A DNA stretch of 64,000 nucleotides, taken from positions 1 through 64,000 of the forward strand of contig NZ_FNBF01000006.1 of NCBI RefSeq assembly GCF_900102225.1, written 5' to 3'. Under the pieces are notes generated by a model. The model ran no database searches. It saw nothing but the letters and a program-made list of their open reading frames with translations, and was not told where the DNA came from. This DNA comes from Eubacterium pyruvativorans (lineage in GTDB: Bacteria > Bacillota > Clostridia > Peptostreptococcales > Anaerovoracaceae). The translations under genes and the position numbers were made by a program. How positions within the stretch are numbered: position 1 is the stretch's first letter; each line of letters begins with the position of its first letter. Below are positions 44,887-52,846 of this stretch, one piece after another.

Positions 44887-45420
44887 TTATTTTACTCCGC
44901 CGCCCGGGGATTTGTCAAGGCTCGGAGCCAGCAGGCAGCTCACTTCCTCCACCACCTCTTCCACTGTACGGTCATCACTGTCCACGGTCAGATCCGCATG
45001 TTTTTCGTAATACGGAATGCGGTAGCGGTAGAGATCCGCAATGGTCTGACCCGGCTCCAGGGTCACGCCCCGGGAATCCAGATTCGTCAGCCGCTGCTCA
45101 CAGGTCTCCTCGGAAATACGGATATATACAATTTTTCCCTGCCGGCGCATCCGTTCGATGGCCTCTTCTGCGAAGATGGCGCTGCCGCCGGTGGCCACCA
45201 CACACCCGGTTTCCCCGAAGGTTTCACACACGGATTTTTCCACAGAGAGGAAGTAGTGGTTCCCCTTCGTATCGATGATCTCCTGCAGCAGCATTCCTTC
45301 CCGGGCCTCGATCAGCCGGTCCAAATCCACGAACCGGAGTCCCAGAACCCGGGCCAGTTCCCGGCCCACGGTGCTTTTCCCGCTGGAAGGCATCCCCACC
45401 AGTATGACATTATCGATCAT
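44887..45420 (-). CDS. aroK: Shikimate kinase
   Basis: Phosphorylates shikimate in the chorismate pathway. The 177-residue protein has the P-loop GMPSSGKST, the shikimate-binding DLDRLIE (DxD-type) segment and VVATGGSAIF, and the lid with the Arg-rich EQRLTNLDSRG. It begins two codons after scpB, with the ribosome site inside the scpB stop region. No other aro gene is in the window. Confidence 0.9.
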   Translation of the reverse strand: MIDNVILVGMPSSGKSTVGRELARVLGLRFVDLDRLIEAREGMLLQEIIDTKGNHYFLSVEKSVCETFGETGCVVATGGSAIFAEEAIERMRRQGKIVYIRISEETCEQRLTNLDSRGVTLEPGQTIADLYRYRIPYYEKHADLTVDSDDRTVEEVVEEVSCLLAPSLDKSPGGGVK

Positions 45421-45423
45421 TTC

Positions 45424-46011
45424 TCACTCCTCCATCTTCATGCGGATCTGCCGGGGGTTCGTCCCCTCTTCATCTTCCTCAATCCCGATGACGTCTCCGA
45501 TATCGTTGATCTCCGGCAGTTCCTTTAGGGTGGCGAAGCCGAACTGCTGCAGAAATGTGTCTGTGGTTCCGTAGAGAATCGGGCGCCCCACCCCGGTGGA
45601 CCGTCCGCATTCCCGGATCAGGTCCTTCTGCCGGAGCCCTTCCACCACCCGGTCGCAGCGGATGCCCCGGATCGCTTCAATTTCACCCTTTGTCACCGGC
45701 TGGCGGTAGGCGATGATCGCCAGCACCTCCAGGGCAGCCTGGGACAGCCGCTTCACCTTCACCGGGGTGCAGAGCCGCCGGACGAAGCTTCCGTTCGCCG
45801 GGTCCGTGGCCATCTGAAAGGATCGTCCCATGCGGCGGATCCGGATGCCCCGGCCGGCTTCGTCGTATTCCCCGGCCAGCTCCAGCAGAAGATCGGTGCA
45901 CTCCTGTTCACTGATATTTAGCGCATTCGCCGCATCCTTCGCCGCCAGCGGCCGGCCCCAGACGAAAAGCATGGTCTCCAGGGCGGCTTTCATTCTTTCC
46001 TTGGTGAACAA
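45424..46011 (-). CDS. scpB: Segregation and condensation protein B
   Basis: Winged-helix kite protein that binds ScpA in the SMC condensin complex and promotes chromosome segregation. The 195-residue protein has the duplicated winged-helix pattern, including SQAALEVLAIIAYRQPVTKGEIEAIRG-type core (LEVLAIIAYRQPVTKGEIE). The likely start is TTG at 46011, placed directly after the scpA stop with GGAGG five bases upstream; an ATG six codons in (45993) is the alternative. Confidence 0.94.
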   Translation of the reverse strand: MFTKERMKAALETMLFVWGRPLAAKDAANALNISEQECTDLLLELAGEYDEAGRGIRIRRMGRSFQMATDPANGSFVRRLCTPVKVKRLSQAALEVLAIIAYRQPVTKGEIEAIRGIRCDRVVEGLRQKDLIRECGRSTGVGRPILYGTTDTFLQQFGFATLKELPEINDIGDVIGIEEDEEGTNPRQIRMKMEE

Positions 46012-46827
46012 TTACTCCTCCGTTTCCTCCCCGCCTTCTTCCCCGAAGGTTTCTGCCCGGGGAACGAAATGCTCCAGGCTCCGGCCGCCGTTCATGACGA
46101 AGATCTCTCCGTACAGCGACTTCTGCTCCACATCCAGGTAATGATCCCGGGTCATCTGCAGAACAGACAAAAAACTGACGATCACATCCCGGCGGCTCCC
46201 CCCATCCGGCACCAGTTCTGCGAAATTCCGCCGGGTAACGGCCCGCCCGGTGTTGGCCGGCAGGAAAAGCTCCCGGATGTAACGCATCCGGTTTTCCTGG
46301 GTTTCCCGGTCCCGGCGCAGCACGGAGTAGTGCCGCCTGACCCGTTCCAGCCGCCGTTTCCGGTGGAGGAACTGGCGGAAGGCCCTTGCAAACTCCTGGA
46401 TGTCCAGGCGGAGATACTCCTCCGGGTTGTCCCGGAACGCCGAAATATCTTCCTGAGGCTTCGTGAAGACATCTTCCATGACGTTCTCCGCTTCGGCAAG
46501 TTTCCCGGCGGCGGCCCGGCACTTCCGGTATTCCACCAGCCGGCGCACCAGATCACTCCGGGGATCTTCTTCCACCACATTCCCGCCGGCGTCCTGCACC
46601 CCCGGCAGCATCATTTTCGACTTGATCCGGAGCAGCTCCGCCGCCAGCACCATGAACTCCGAAGCGACGTTCACATTCAGTTCCCGCATGGTCTGAATGT
46701 ATTCCAGATACTGGCCGGTGATTTCGGAAATCCGGATGTCGTAGATGCTCATCCGGGCATTTTCGATCAGGTACACCAGCAGATCGAAGGGCCCCTCGAA
46801 AACCGGGAGCCGGACTTTATAGCTCAT
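46012..46827 (-). CDS. scpA: Segregation and condensation protein A
   Basis: Kleisin subunit that bridges the two SMC heads. The 271-residue protein has the family N-terminus VFEGPFDLLVYLIENARMSIYD split by its P-F-D-L-L motif, the MVLAAELLRIKSKMMLP segment, and a C-terminal winged helix (DVIVSFLSVLQM). The ATG at 46827 lies inside the end of mtnA (11-bp overlap). It precedes scpB without a gap. Confidence 0.94.
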   Translation of the reverse strand: MSYKVRLPVFEGPFDLLVYLIENARMSIYDIRISEITGQYLEYIQTMRELNVNVASEFMVLAAELLRIKSKMMLPGVQDAGGNVVEEDPRSDLVRRLVEYRKCRAAAGKLAEAENVMEDVFTKPQEDISAFRDNPEEYLRLDIQEFARAFRQFLHRKRRLERVRRHYSVLRRDRETQENRMRYIRELFLPANTGRAVTRRNFAELVPDGGSRRDVIVSFLSVLQMTRDHYLDVEQKSLYGEIFVMNGGRSLEHFVPRAETFGEEGGEETEE

Positions 46828-47983
46828 CTTCCATGATCTTTCTGAGATTTTCCTCGTACGGCGGGCGGACAATTCCCTTCTCCGTCACCACGGCAGTGAT
46901 GTACCGGGACGGCGTCACATCGAAGGCGGGGTTATATTTCTTCACGCCCGCCGGCGCCATGGGCCGCTGGTACCACATGCTGCCGATTTCCTCTCCGTCC
47001 CGCTGTTCAATGACGATATCCTCTCCGGTTTTCGTCTCCAGATCAATGGTGGAAGTCGGCACAAACATATAGAACGGAATCCCGTATTCCTTCGCCAGCA
47101 CCGCCACGCCGGAAGTGCCGATCTTGTTCGCCCCGTCCCCGTTGGCGGCCATTCGGTCACAGCCCACCACCACGGCATCGATCCAGCCGTTTTTCATCAC
47201 CTGATTTGCCATATTGTCGCAGATCAGGGTCACGTCCACCCCGGCCTTCATCAGTTCCCAGGAAGTGAGCCGGGCGCCCTGCAGGAGCGGCCGGGTTTCG
47301 TCAGCGAACACACGGAAATCATACCCTCTCTCCTGCCCCACATAGATCGGAGAGAGGCAGGTGCCGTATTTCGCCGTGGCCAGGGTCCCCGCATTGCAGT
47401 GGGTCAGAATGCCCATGTCCGGCTTCAGAAGGGTGAGGCCGAATTCGCCCATCTTCCGGCAGGCCGCTTCGTCTTCCCGCCGGATCTTCTCTGCCTCGTC
47501 GAACAGAACCCGCTTCGCCCCGGAGATGTCAGGACAAAAAGTACCGGCCCCTGCGTTCCTCATGCCTTCCGCCGTCTTTTCTTCCGCCCTCATTCCTTCC
47601 GCCACTCCGGCGCTTCCCACGGCGTTTTCCGACGGGTTCTGAAGATACCGGTCCAGGCGGCTGCACAGCCGCTCCAGCGCCCAGCTCAGATTCACTGCCG
47701 TGGGCCGGGAACTGTTCAGGTATGCCGCCGTCTCCCGGACGTGCCGGCGGAACGTTTCAGTGTCCCGGGAATCATCCCGCTCCATGGATACCGCCAGACC
47801 GTAGCCGGCGCATACACCGATGGCGGGCGCCCCCCGCACCATCAGCTTCCGGATGGCGTCCCAGACACTTTCTTTCGTTTCCAGCCGGACGTAAACCTCT
47901 TCATTCGGCAGTTTCGTCTGATCCAGAATGACCAGACCCGTTTCCTCTGTGTAGGAAACCGTACAAATATCGTCAATCCCCAT
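46817..47983 (-). CDS. mtnA: Methylthioribose-1-phosphate isomerase
   Basis: Isomerises methylthioribose-1-phosphate in methionine salvage. The 388-residue protein has RGAPAIGVCAGYG, the catalytic Cys in THCNAGTLAT and the catalytic Asp in GCDRMAANGD, with NKIGTSGVA and the PTSTID loop. It is longer than usual because of about 40 extra residues between LDRYLQNP and AKRVLFDEAE (approx. 112-150), Ala/Gly/Glu-rich, with two imperfect AEGMR copies. The ATG at 47983 is preceded by AAAGGAAG. No other mtn genes are near; it heads the scpA-scpB-aroK-SCIFF-maturase-rluB run. Confidence 0.93.
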   Translation of the reverse strand: MGIDDICTVSYTEETGLVILDQTKLPNEEVYVRLETKESVWDAIRKLMVRGAPAIGVCAGYGLAVSMERDDSRDTETFRRHVRETAAYLNSSRPTAVNLSWALERLCSRLDRYLQNPSENAVGSAGVAEGMRAEEKTAEGMRNAGAGTFCPDISGAKRVLFDEAEKIRREDEAACRKMGEFGLTLLKPDMGILTHCNAGTLATAKYGTCLSPIYVGQERGYDFRVFADETRPLLQGARLTSWELMKAGVDVTLICDNMANQVMKNGWIDAVVVGCDRMAANGDGANKIGTSGVAVLAKEYGIPFYMFVPTSTIDLETKTGEDIVIEQRDGEEIGSMWYQRPMAPAGVKKYNPAFDVTPSRYITAVVTEKGIVRPPYEENLRKIMEDEL

Positions 47984-48085
47984 GTATCTGCTCTTCCTTT
48001 CCCGAAAGGACGCCCCGGTCCGAAAAATATAATAACCTATTTTAGCATTGAATCCGGAAGGGGGCAATATTTCCGGCATACAAAC

Positions 48086-48118
48086 AAAACCGTACGGGAA
48101 CGGATCCCATACGGTTTT
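48086..48118 (-). terminator. Intrinsic terminator of the transglycosylase gene
   Basis: AAAACCGTA (48086-48094) pairs with TACGGTTTT (48110-48118), with an inner GGG/CCC; TTTTGTTTG follows on the minus strand. Confidence 0.8.
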
Positions 48119-48154
48119 CATCACGGAAAGCGTCTCTGTCAGATCGCTTTCCTT

Positions 48155-48763
48155 TCATTTCAGTGTGTCACGCACCGTCTGCTTCACCTCGTAGTGGTGG
48201 GTCTTCATGAAACGGTCGATGTTCTTCTTGATTGCAATTCTTCTTCTGGCCGGTTCTTTTCTGTAGTACCCGCTCTTCACAGCGCCGGTGCCGTTCACAT
48301 ACCCGGAGATCGCCTTGAAATAATTGTTGTTGAATGCATTCATATTATATCTGAGATAACCCGCTCCGGTGCGGATGCTGTGCTTCGCATTCAGCAGGGA
48401 GCCGGCGCTCACACCGCCGAACATCCGTCCCAGGTGGGCGGTGGTCTGCATCAGTCCGTAGTAACCGCAGGAATTGTAGGCACGCTGATTGAACGTGCTC
48501 TCACACTGGGCCATGGCCATCAGATAGCGCTCATTCAGCTTGTTCTTCTTCGCATACTGAATGAAATATCCCGCCATGCTGTCAGCACTCTTCTTGGATA
48601 CCCGCGGATTCACCTTCCGGATATATGCGGAATAGCCTGCCTGCTTGCTGTTGTTCACAGCGCCATAGGACTTCTGTGCCGCACCTGCAATCAGGATCAT
48701 GCACACTGCCAGAAGCGCCACCAGCAATACACCCGTCCACTTCTTCATTCTGATATTCCGCAT
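48155..48763 (-). CDS. Secreted lytic transglycosylase (SLT domain)
   Basis: Cleaves peptidoglycan glycan strands outside the membrane. The 202-residue protein has a signal sequence or N-terminal anchor (VLLVALLAVCMILIAGAA), then a single SLT domain with the catalytic Glu in MAQCESTFNQRA, and the SCGYYGLMQTT and GAGYLRYNM motifs. The C-terminus is basic. The ATG at 48763 has GGAGG seven bases upstream. It is a monocistron with its own promoter and terminator. Confidence 0.9.
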   Translation of the reverse strand: MRNIRMKKWTGVLLVALLAVCMILIAGAAQKSYGAVNNSKQAGYSAYIRKVNPRVSKKSADSMAGYFIQYAKKNKLNERYLMAMAQCESTFNQRAYNSCGYYGLMQTTAHLGRMFGGVSAGSLLNAKHSIRTGAGYLRYNMNAFNNNYFKAISGYVNGTGAVKSGYYRKEPARRRIAIKKNIDRFMKTHHYEVKQTVRDTLK

Positions 48764-48800
48764 ACCGTACCCTCCAATCTGCTTTCCAATTGATGGTCCC

Positions 48801-48830
48801 ATTATATCGGAGGCGCCGGCAGTATTTCAA
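48801..48830 (-). promoter_or_regulatory. sigma-A promoter of the transglycosylase gene
   Basis: TTGAAA (48825-48830), 18 bp, TATAAT (48801-48806) on the minus strand. The 12-bp palindrome TTTCTTAAGAAA (48831-48842) sits directly upstream of the -35. Confidence 0.78.
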
Positions 48831-49000
48831 TTTCTTAAGAAATCTTTTCACATTCTCAACACAAAACAGGCGGAAATTTAGCACTCATACACTAAATTTC
48901 CGCCTGTTAATTGTTTATTTACCACTGTTGTATACGATCAATCTTAAGACTTCTTAATAATCCGGGCTTTCTTAAGGATTCCTTAGTCCCGTTCCTTAAG
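48831..49000. repeat. Cluster of CTTAAG sites
   Basis: CTTAAG occurs at 48834-48839, 48943-48948, 48971-48976 and 48995-49000, with further half-sites (CTTAATAA, CCTTAGTC). The first is in a perfect 12-bp palindrome next to the transglycosylase promoter. Confidence 0.5.
48865..48908 (-). terminator. 17-bp perfect hairpin, probable terminator of the tagO unit
   Basis: AACAGGCGGAAATTTAG (48865-48881) pairs perfectly with CTAAATTTCCGCCTGTT (48892-48908) around a 10-nt loop; TTTTGTG follows on the minus strand. It lies 117 bp beyond the transferase stop. Confidence 0.65.
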
Positions 49001-49024
49001 AAATCATAACGACCGGATGCCCGG

Positions 49025-50155
49025 TTATTCTTTGTCTGTCTTCGGATGCTTCGCCGCCTTCTCCTGCCGTTCCTCTTCCGCTTTCACATCCACCGCCTTC
49101 ATCATCGGCAGCTTGTGATTCGGATCAGTGAGGAACACATAGACATAGAGCACGGCAATGCAGAACAGGGCGAAGGCATCCTTGTAGAGATTCCGGCTGA
49201 TCAGAATCGCCGTCATTCCCATGATGCCGCTGATGCCGTAGATCATCAGCACCGCCCGCCGCTGTCCGTAACCGGAGCGGATGAGCCGGTGGTGCAGGTG
49301 CCCCTTGTCCGCCTCCATGATAGGCCGGTGGTTCACCAGCCGGCGCACAATGGCGAAGAAGGTGTCGAAAATCGGAATACCCAGCACCGCCACAGGCACA
49401 ATGATCGCCACCAGAGTGGACTGCTTCAGCGGCCCCACCACGGAAAGAGAGGCCAGCATGAATCCCAGGTACAGCGAACCGCCGTCCCCCATGAAAATTT
49501 TCGAAGGATAAAAGTTATACGGCAGGAAGCCCACTGCTCCCCCCGCCAGACACACCATGGCCAGACACACCACCGTCATGCCGTAGGTGTCTCCGTGAAT
49601 ATAGGCCACGTAGGCGATGGACACCGCAGCGATGGATGCCACCCCCGCCGCCAGACCGTCCAGACCGTCCACCAGATTGATGGTGTTGGTGATGCCCACG
49701 ATCCAGAGAACCGTGACCACGAAACAGAGTCCCTCGCCGAACTGCCAGTTGCCGTCCCCAAAAAAGAAGGTGGAAATAAACCGGATCCGGAGACCCATGG
49801 CGTACATCAGAATCGCAATCAACGTCTCCAATCCGAACTTCAGCTTCGCATTCAGGTTCTTCAGATCATCCGTGATGCCCAGCAGATAGACCAGGGTTCC
49901 CCCCAGCGCGGCTGCCCGGATCCGGGGATCACTGTGGAGCCAGAACAGAATCGGCACCATGGAGCCCACATAGATTGCCAGCCCCCCGAACCGGGGCATG
50001 GCGTGATCGTGCATCCGCCGCCCGTCCTTAGGAACATCCATGGCGCCGATTTTCGGAGCCAGACGAATCGCCAGGGGCGTCACCAACGCCGCAATCCCCA
50101 CTGCCACCGCAAAAGAAAGGATGACCATCATTTTCGTAACTGTGATCTCTGTCAT
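49025..50155 (-). CDS. Undecaprenyl-phosphate sugar-1-phosphate transferase (TagO/WecA-like)
   Basis: Membrane enzyme that links a sugar phosphate, probably GlcNAc-1-P, to undecaprenyl phosphate and starts wall teichoic acid or other envelope glycans. The 376-residue protein has about ten hydrophobic helices and the catalytic motifs [32 protein letters not shown] and DKGHLHHRL. The last is typical of the WecA/TagO branch rather than MraY. The ATG overlaps the dCMP deaminase stop (ATGA). The C-terminus is charged and cytosolic. Confidence 0.92.
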   Translation of the reverse strand: MTEITVTKMMVILSFAVAVGIAALVTPLAIRLAPKIGAMDVPKDGRRMHDHAMPRFGGLAIYVGSMVPILFWLHSDPRIRAAALGGTLVYLLGITDDLKNLNAKLKFGLETLIAILMYAMGLRIRFISTFFFGDGNWQFGEGLCFVVTVLWIVGITNTINLVDGLDGLAAGVASIAAVSIAYVAYIHGDTYGMTVVCLAMVCLAGGAVGFLPYNFYPSKIFMGDGGSLYLGFMLASLSVVGPLKQSTLVAIIVPVAVLGIPIFDTFFAIVRRLVNHRPIMEADKGHLHHRLIRSGYGQRRAVLMIYGISGIMGMTAILISRNLYKDAFALFCIAVLYVYVFLTDPNHKLPMMKAVDVKAEEERQEKAAKHPKTDKE

Positions 50156-50622
50156 TCTTCTCTCTCCAGTCTGTCCACTTCCAGATCGGCTTCGGACAGG
50201 ATCTCCTTCGCCAGTGTGTCCGGGTATCCTTCCCGGATCACGATCCGCTCAAGGCCTGCGTTCAGAATCATCTTCGCACAGATGCTGCAGGGATGATGTG
50301 TCACATAGATCGTGCCGCCCTCAATGCTCTGACCCAGGGTCGCCGCCTGAATGATCGCATTCTGCTCGGCGTGAAGCGCCCGGCATAGCTCGTGCCGTTC
50401 TCCCGACGGCACATGGAGCTTCTCCCGGAGGCATCCCCCCAGCTGTGCACAGTGTTTCAGCCCCTTCGGCGCCCCGTTGTAGCCTGTGGCGATGATGTGC
50501 TTATCCTTCACGATCACCGCTCCCACCTGCCGACGGAGGCAGGTGGACCGCTTCGCCGTCAGCTCCGCCATCTGCATGAAATATTCATCCCATGATATTC
50601 TGTCATCAACATACTCTGACAT
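50152..50622 (-). CDS. dCMP deaminase (ComEB-like)
   Basis: Zinc enzyme that deaminates dCMP to dUMP for dTMP supply. The 156-residue protein has the CDA-type zinc motifs ALHAEQNAI (His-Ala-Glu) and [11 protein letters not shown] (two Cys), and the [12 protein letters not shown] substrate segment. AGGAGG, inside the end of truA, is eight bases before the ATG at 50622. Confidence 0.95.
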   Translation of the reverse strand: MSEYVDDRISWDEYFMQMAELTAKRSTCLRRQVGAVIVKDKHIIATGYNGAPKGLKHCAQLGGCLREKLHVPSGERHELCRALHAEQNAIIQAATLGQSIEGGTIYVTHHPCSICAKMILNAGLERIVIREGYPDTLAKEILSEADLEVDRLEREE

Positions 50623-50625
50623 GTT

Positions 50626-51402
50626 TCATGCCTCCTGATAATATACCTCCACGAGATAGAGCCCCTGGGGCGGCGCCGTGTGCCCCGCCCGGGACCGGTC
50701 CCGTCCCGCAATAATGTCCGCCATCGCTTCCGGCGGGATCTTCCCCAGCCCCACATCCGTCAGGGTGCCTGCAATGATCCGCACCATATTGTACAGGAAT
50801 CCGTCGCCCCCTACTTCAATGACGATGTCTCCTTCTCTGCCTTCCTCTACCGACAAAAAATAAACGGTACGTACGGTCGTCCTCCTGGGATAGGAACCCG
50901 TCGCCTGAAAGCAGGCAAAGTCGTGGGTTCCGACCACCTGGGCGGCAGCGGATTTCATCTGTTCCACATCCAGCGGCTTCTCCACATGGTAACGGTAGTT
51001 CCGGAGAAAAACCGGCATCTCCTTCCGGTTCCGGATGATGTACCGGTATTTCTTTCCCTTCGCATCGAACCGGGGATGAAAATCCGCCGGCACCTCCCGG
51101 GCCTGCACAATCCGGAGGTCTCCATTCACCCCCGGAGACGGCGTCCGGCCCCGGAAGATATGGTTCACCGCCAGGGGAATCCGTTCCACGGGAATGCCGA
51201 AGTCGCCCCGGAATCCCGCCGATGCGCCCAGTGCGTGGACGCCGGCATCCGTACGGCTGGCCCCCTCCACAGTTACCGGGTATCCGCACACGGTGCTGAG
51301 CCCTTCTTCCAGAACCCCCTGCACCGTCCGGACCGACGGCTGCCGCTGCCATCCGGCGAAATTCGTGCCGTCATACTCCACCGTTAACAATACGTTCTTC
51401 AT
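50626..51402 (-). CDS. truA: tRNA pseudouridine synthase A
   Basis: Makes pseudouridine at positions 38-40 of tRNA anticodon stems. The 258-residue protein has the typical start LTVEYDGTNFAGWQRQ, the catalytic Asp in GASRTDAGVHALG, and GDGFLYNMVRIIAGTL near the C-terminus. The stop is four bases before the start of the dCMP deaminase gene. Confidence 0.97.
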   Translation of the reverse strand: MKNVLLTVEYDGTNFAGWQRQPSVRTVQGVLEEGLSTVCGYPVTVEGASRTDAGVHALGASAGFRGDFGIPVERIPLAVNHIFRGRTPSPGVNGDLRIVQAREVPADFHPRFDAKGKKYRYIIRNRKEMPVFLRNYRYHVEKPLDVEQMKSAAAQVVGTHDFACFQATGSYPRRTTVRTVYFLSVEEGREGDIVIEVGGDGFLYNMVRIIAGTLTDVGLGKIPPEAMADIIAGRDRSRAGHTAPPQGLYLVEVYYQEA

Positions 51403-51449
51403 CCTGCATACCTGCTTCCCGTCCCGTTCTGCCTTCCGTTCCGTCCTGT

Positions 51450-51749
51450 CTACCGAGGCAGAACGATCTTCCGTTTCTCCGGATTCCGGGCCTGCCGGTA
51501 CAGCACGAATTTCTTTCCGATAGCCTGGACGAATTCTGCATTCAGCCGGCCCGCCAGTTCCTCACAGACTTCCTTCGGCCTGCACTCTGCACCGTCCTGG
51601 ATCTTCACCTTCACCAGTTCCCGGGCGTTCAGCGCCTCATCCACCGCATTCACCACCGAATCCGTGAGCTCGGACTTTCCGATATTCACGATCGGGTCAA
51701 TGCCGTTGGCCAGGCTCTTCAGATAACTTCTCTGTTTTCCTGTGATCAT
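51450..51749 (-). CDS. YhbY-family RNA-binding protein (CRS1-YhbY domain)
   Basis: Small ribosome-assembly-associated RNA-binding protein. The 99-residue protein is a single CRM domain: ITGKQRSYLKSLANGIDPIVNIGK at the start (read as family start MITGKQRSYLK), VKVKIQ in the middle, and the IGKKFVLYR end motif. The ATG at 51749 has AAAGGA six bases upstream; the frame can be extended to 51779 but without support. Confidence 0.93.
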   Translation of the reverse strand: MITGKQRSYLKSLANGIDPIVNIGKSELTDSVVNAVDEALNARELVKVKIQDGAECRPKEVCEELAGRLNAEFVQAIGKKFVLYRQARNPEKRKIVLPR

Positions 51750-51874
51750 ATATGTTCCTTTCAAATTCATTTCATCCAATGTAATAATTCATTGTACCAC
51801 GGCGGAGAGGTATGTGCCACCGATATCGGTCCGCACAGTCCGTGCCGCTTCTGCTGCGCCTCCCCCGGATCCCT

Positions 51875-52594
51875 TCAAATCCTGAGCCAGATCTCCAGCC
51901 GCCCCCAGAAAAACACGAAGTAGATCAGAAATGCAGCCGCCGCATAGGGCATCAGCGGCAGGGAATCGGTTCTCTTCACCTTCTTTCTGAGCAGCAGACC
52001 GCCGAAGTGAAGACATGCGAACAGTGCCGAGAGAATATAGACAAATACGATGCCGTACAGCCCGGTCACCAGCCCCATGGCGGTGAACGCCTTGATATCA
52101 CCGCCGCCTGCGCCGAACCTGCCGGTCAGAAGTTTCCCGGCAAGCCCAGTGAGGAAGGTCAGGCCCCCGCCGGCCAGAGCCCCCAGCAGGAAATCCTTCC
52201 AGCCGTCGTGATACGGCAGCATGCCCACGGAGGATGCGGCCAGCAGAATCACCAGCTGGTCCGGAACAATGCGGTATTTCAGATCCGCAATTCCCATTTC
52301 CACCAGCAGCCATCCGGCAGCGAGGGTCACTGCTGCCGCCCGCCAGTTCCGGTTCACCATCCAGATACCCACGCCGACGAACAGCATGGAGAACAGAAAC
52401 TTCCACGGCCAGCTCTTCACCCGCTGGGTATAGGGGTCCCGCAGTTCTTCCGACGGTTCCTCTCCGTATTCCGTAAACCAGACCGGCGGCATATGGTTGA
52501 AGAAATATACTGCACCGTTTCCCAGGAATATGCCTGCCGCTGCAGCGGCCAGACTGCGCAGAATTACAACAATATAGGGAATATATGCGTCCAA
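51875..52594 (-). CDS. Prepilin peptidase-like membrane protein (A24 family)
   Basis: Aspartic membrane peptidase of the type IV prepilin peptidase family. The 239-residue protein has six or more hydrophobic helices and the two catalytic-Asp motifs, GIADLKYRIVPD and FGAGGGDIK. It lacks the N-terminal cytosolic methyltransferase domain with its two CxxC pairs; the N-terminal part has an extra loop (HMPPVWFTEYGEEPSEEL). AAGGAGG is five bases before a TTG at 52594, which I take as the start; the longer frame to 52687 is unsupported. No pilin or pilus-assembly genes are nearby. Confidence 0.82.
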   Translation of the reverse strand: MDAYIPYIVVILRSLAAAAAGIFLGNGAVYFFNHMPPVWFTEYGEEPSEELRDPYTQRVKSWPWKFLFSMLFVGVGIWMVNRNWRAAAVTLAAGWLLVEMGIADLKYRIVPDQLVILLAASSVGMLPYHDGWKDFLLGALAGGGLTFLTGLAGKLLTGRFGAGGGDIKAFTAMGLVTGLYGIVFVYILSALFACLHFGGLLLRKKVKRTDSLPLMPYAAAAFLIYFVFFWGRLEIWLRI

Positions 52595-52795
52595 TCCGGC
52601 CTCCTTTCCGTTCACAGCCCTTCGTTTCCTGCCGCACTTCACGTTTTCTATGTCACTTACTGTAACCACAGATCCCCAGGATGTCAACGAAACGTTTCTG
52701 AATCCGGCGGAATCCGGGATGAATCAGACCTTATTCCGGTGTAAAATGCCGGGGAAAGAGGCAGAAACCGTTTCGGCAGAGGCTTACCGGCATCC

Positions 52796-52842
52796 AAAAA
52801 AAAGAGAGAGGCGAAGGCGCTTCCCGCCTCACCTCCCTCTTC
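52796..52842 (-). terminator. Intrinsic terminator of glnS
   Basis: GAGGCG (52808-52813) pairs with CGCCTC (52825-52830), extended by CTCTCT/AGGGAG pairing, and a run of eight T follows on the minus strand. Confidence 0.82.
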
Positions 52843-52846
52843 CGGG

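Noticed and set aside
42617-45010. 797-codon plus-strand frame opposite rluB and the SCIFF maturase
   Set aside because: Antisense to two well-identified genes and rich in His/Pro/Arg, without motifs.
51789-52016. 75-codon minus-strand frame overlapping the prepilin-peptidase-like gene
   Set aside because: Out-of-frame overlap with the C-terminal part of a membrane protein with clear catalytic motifs; no support of its own.
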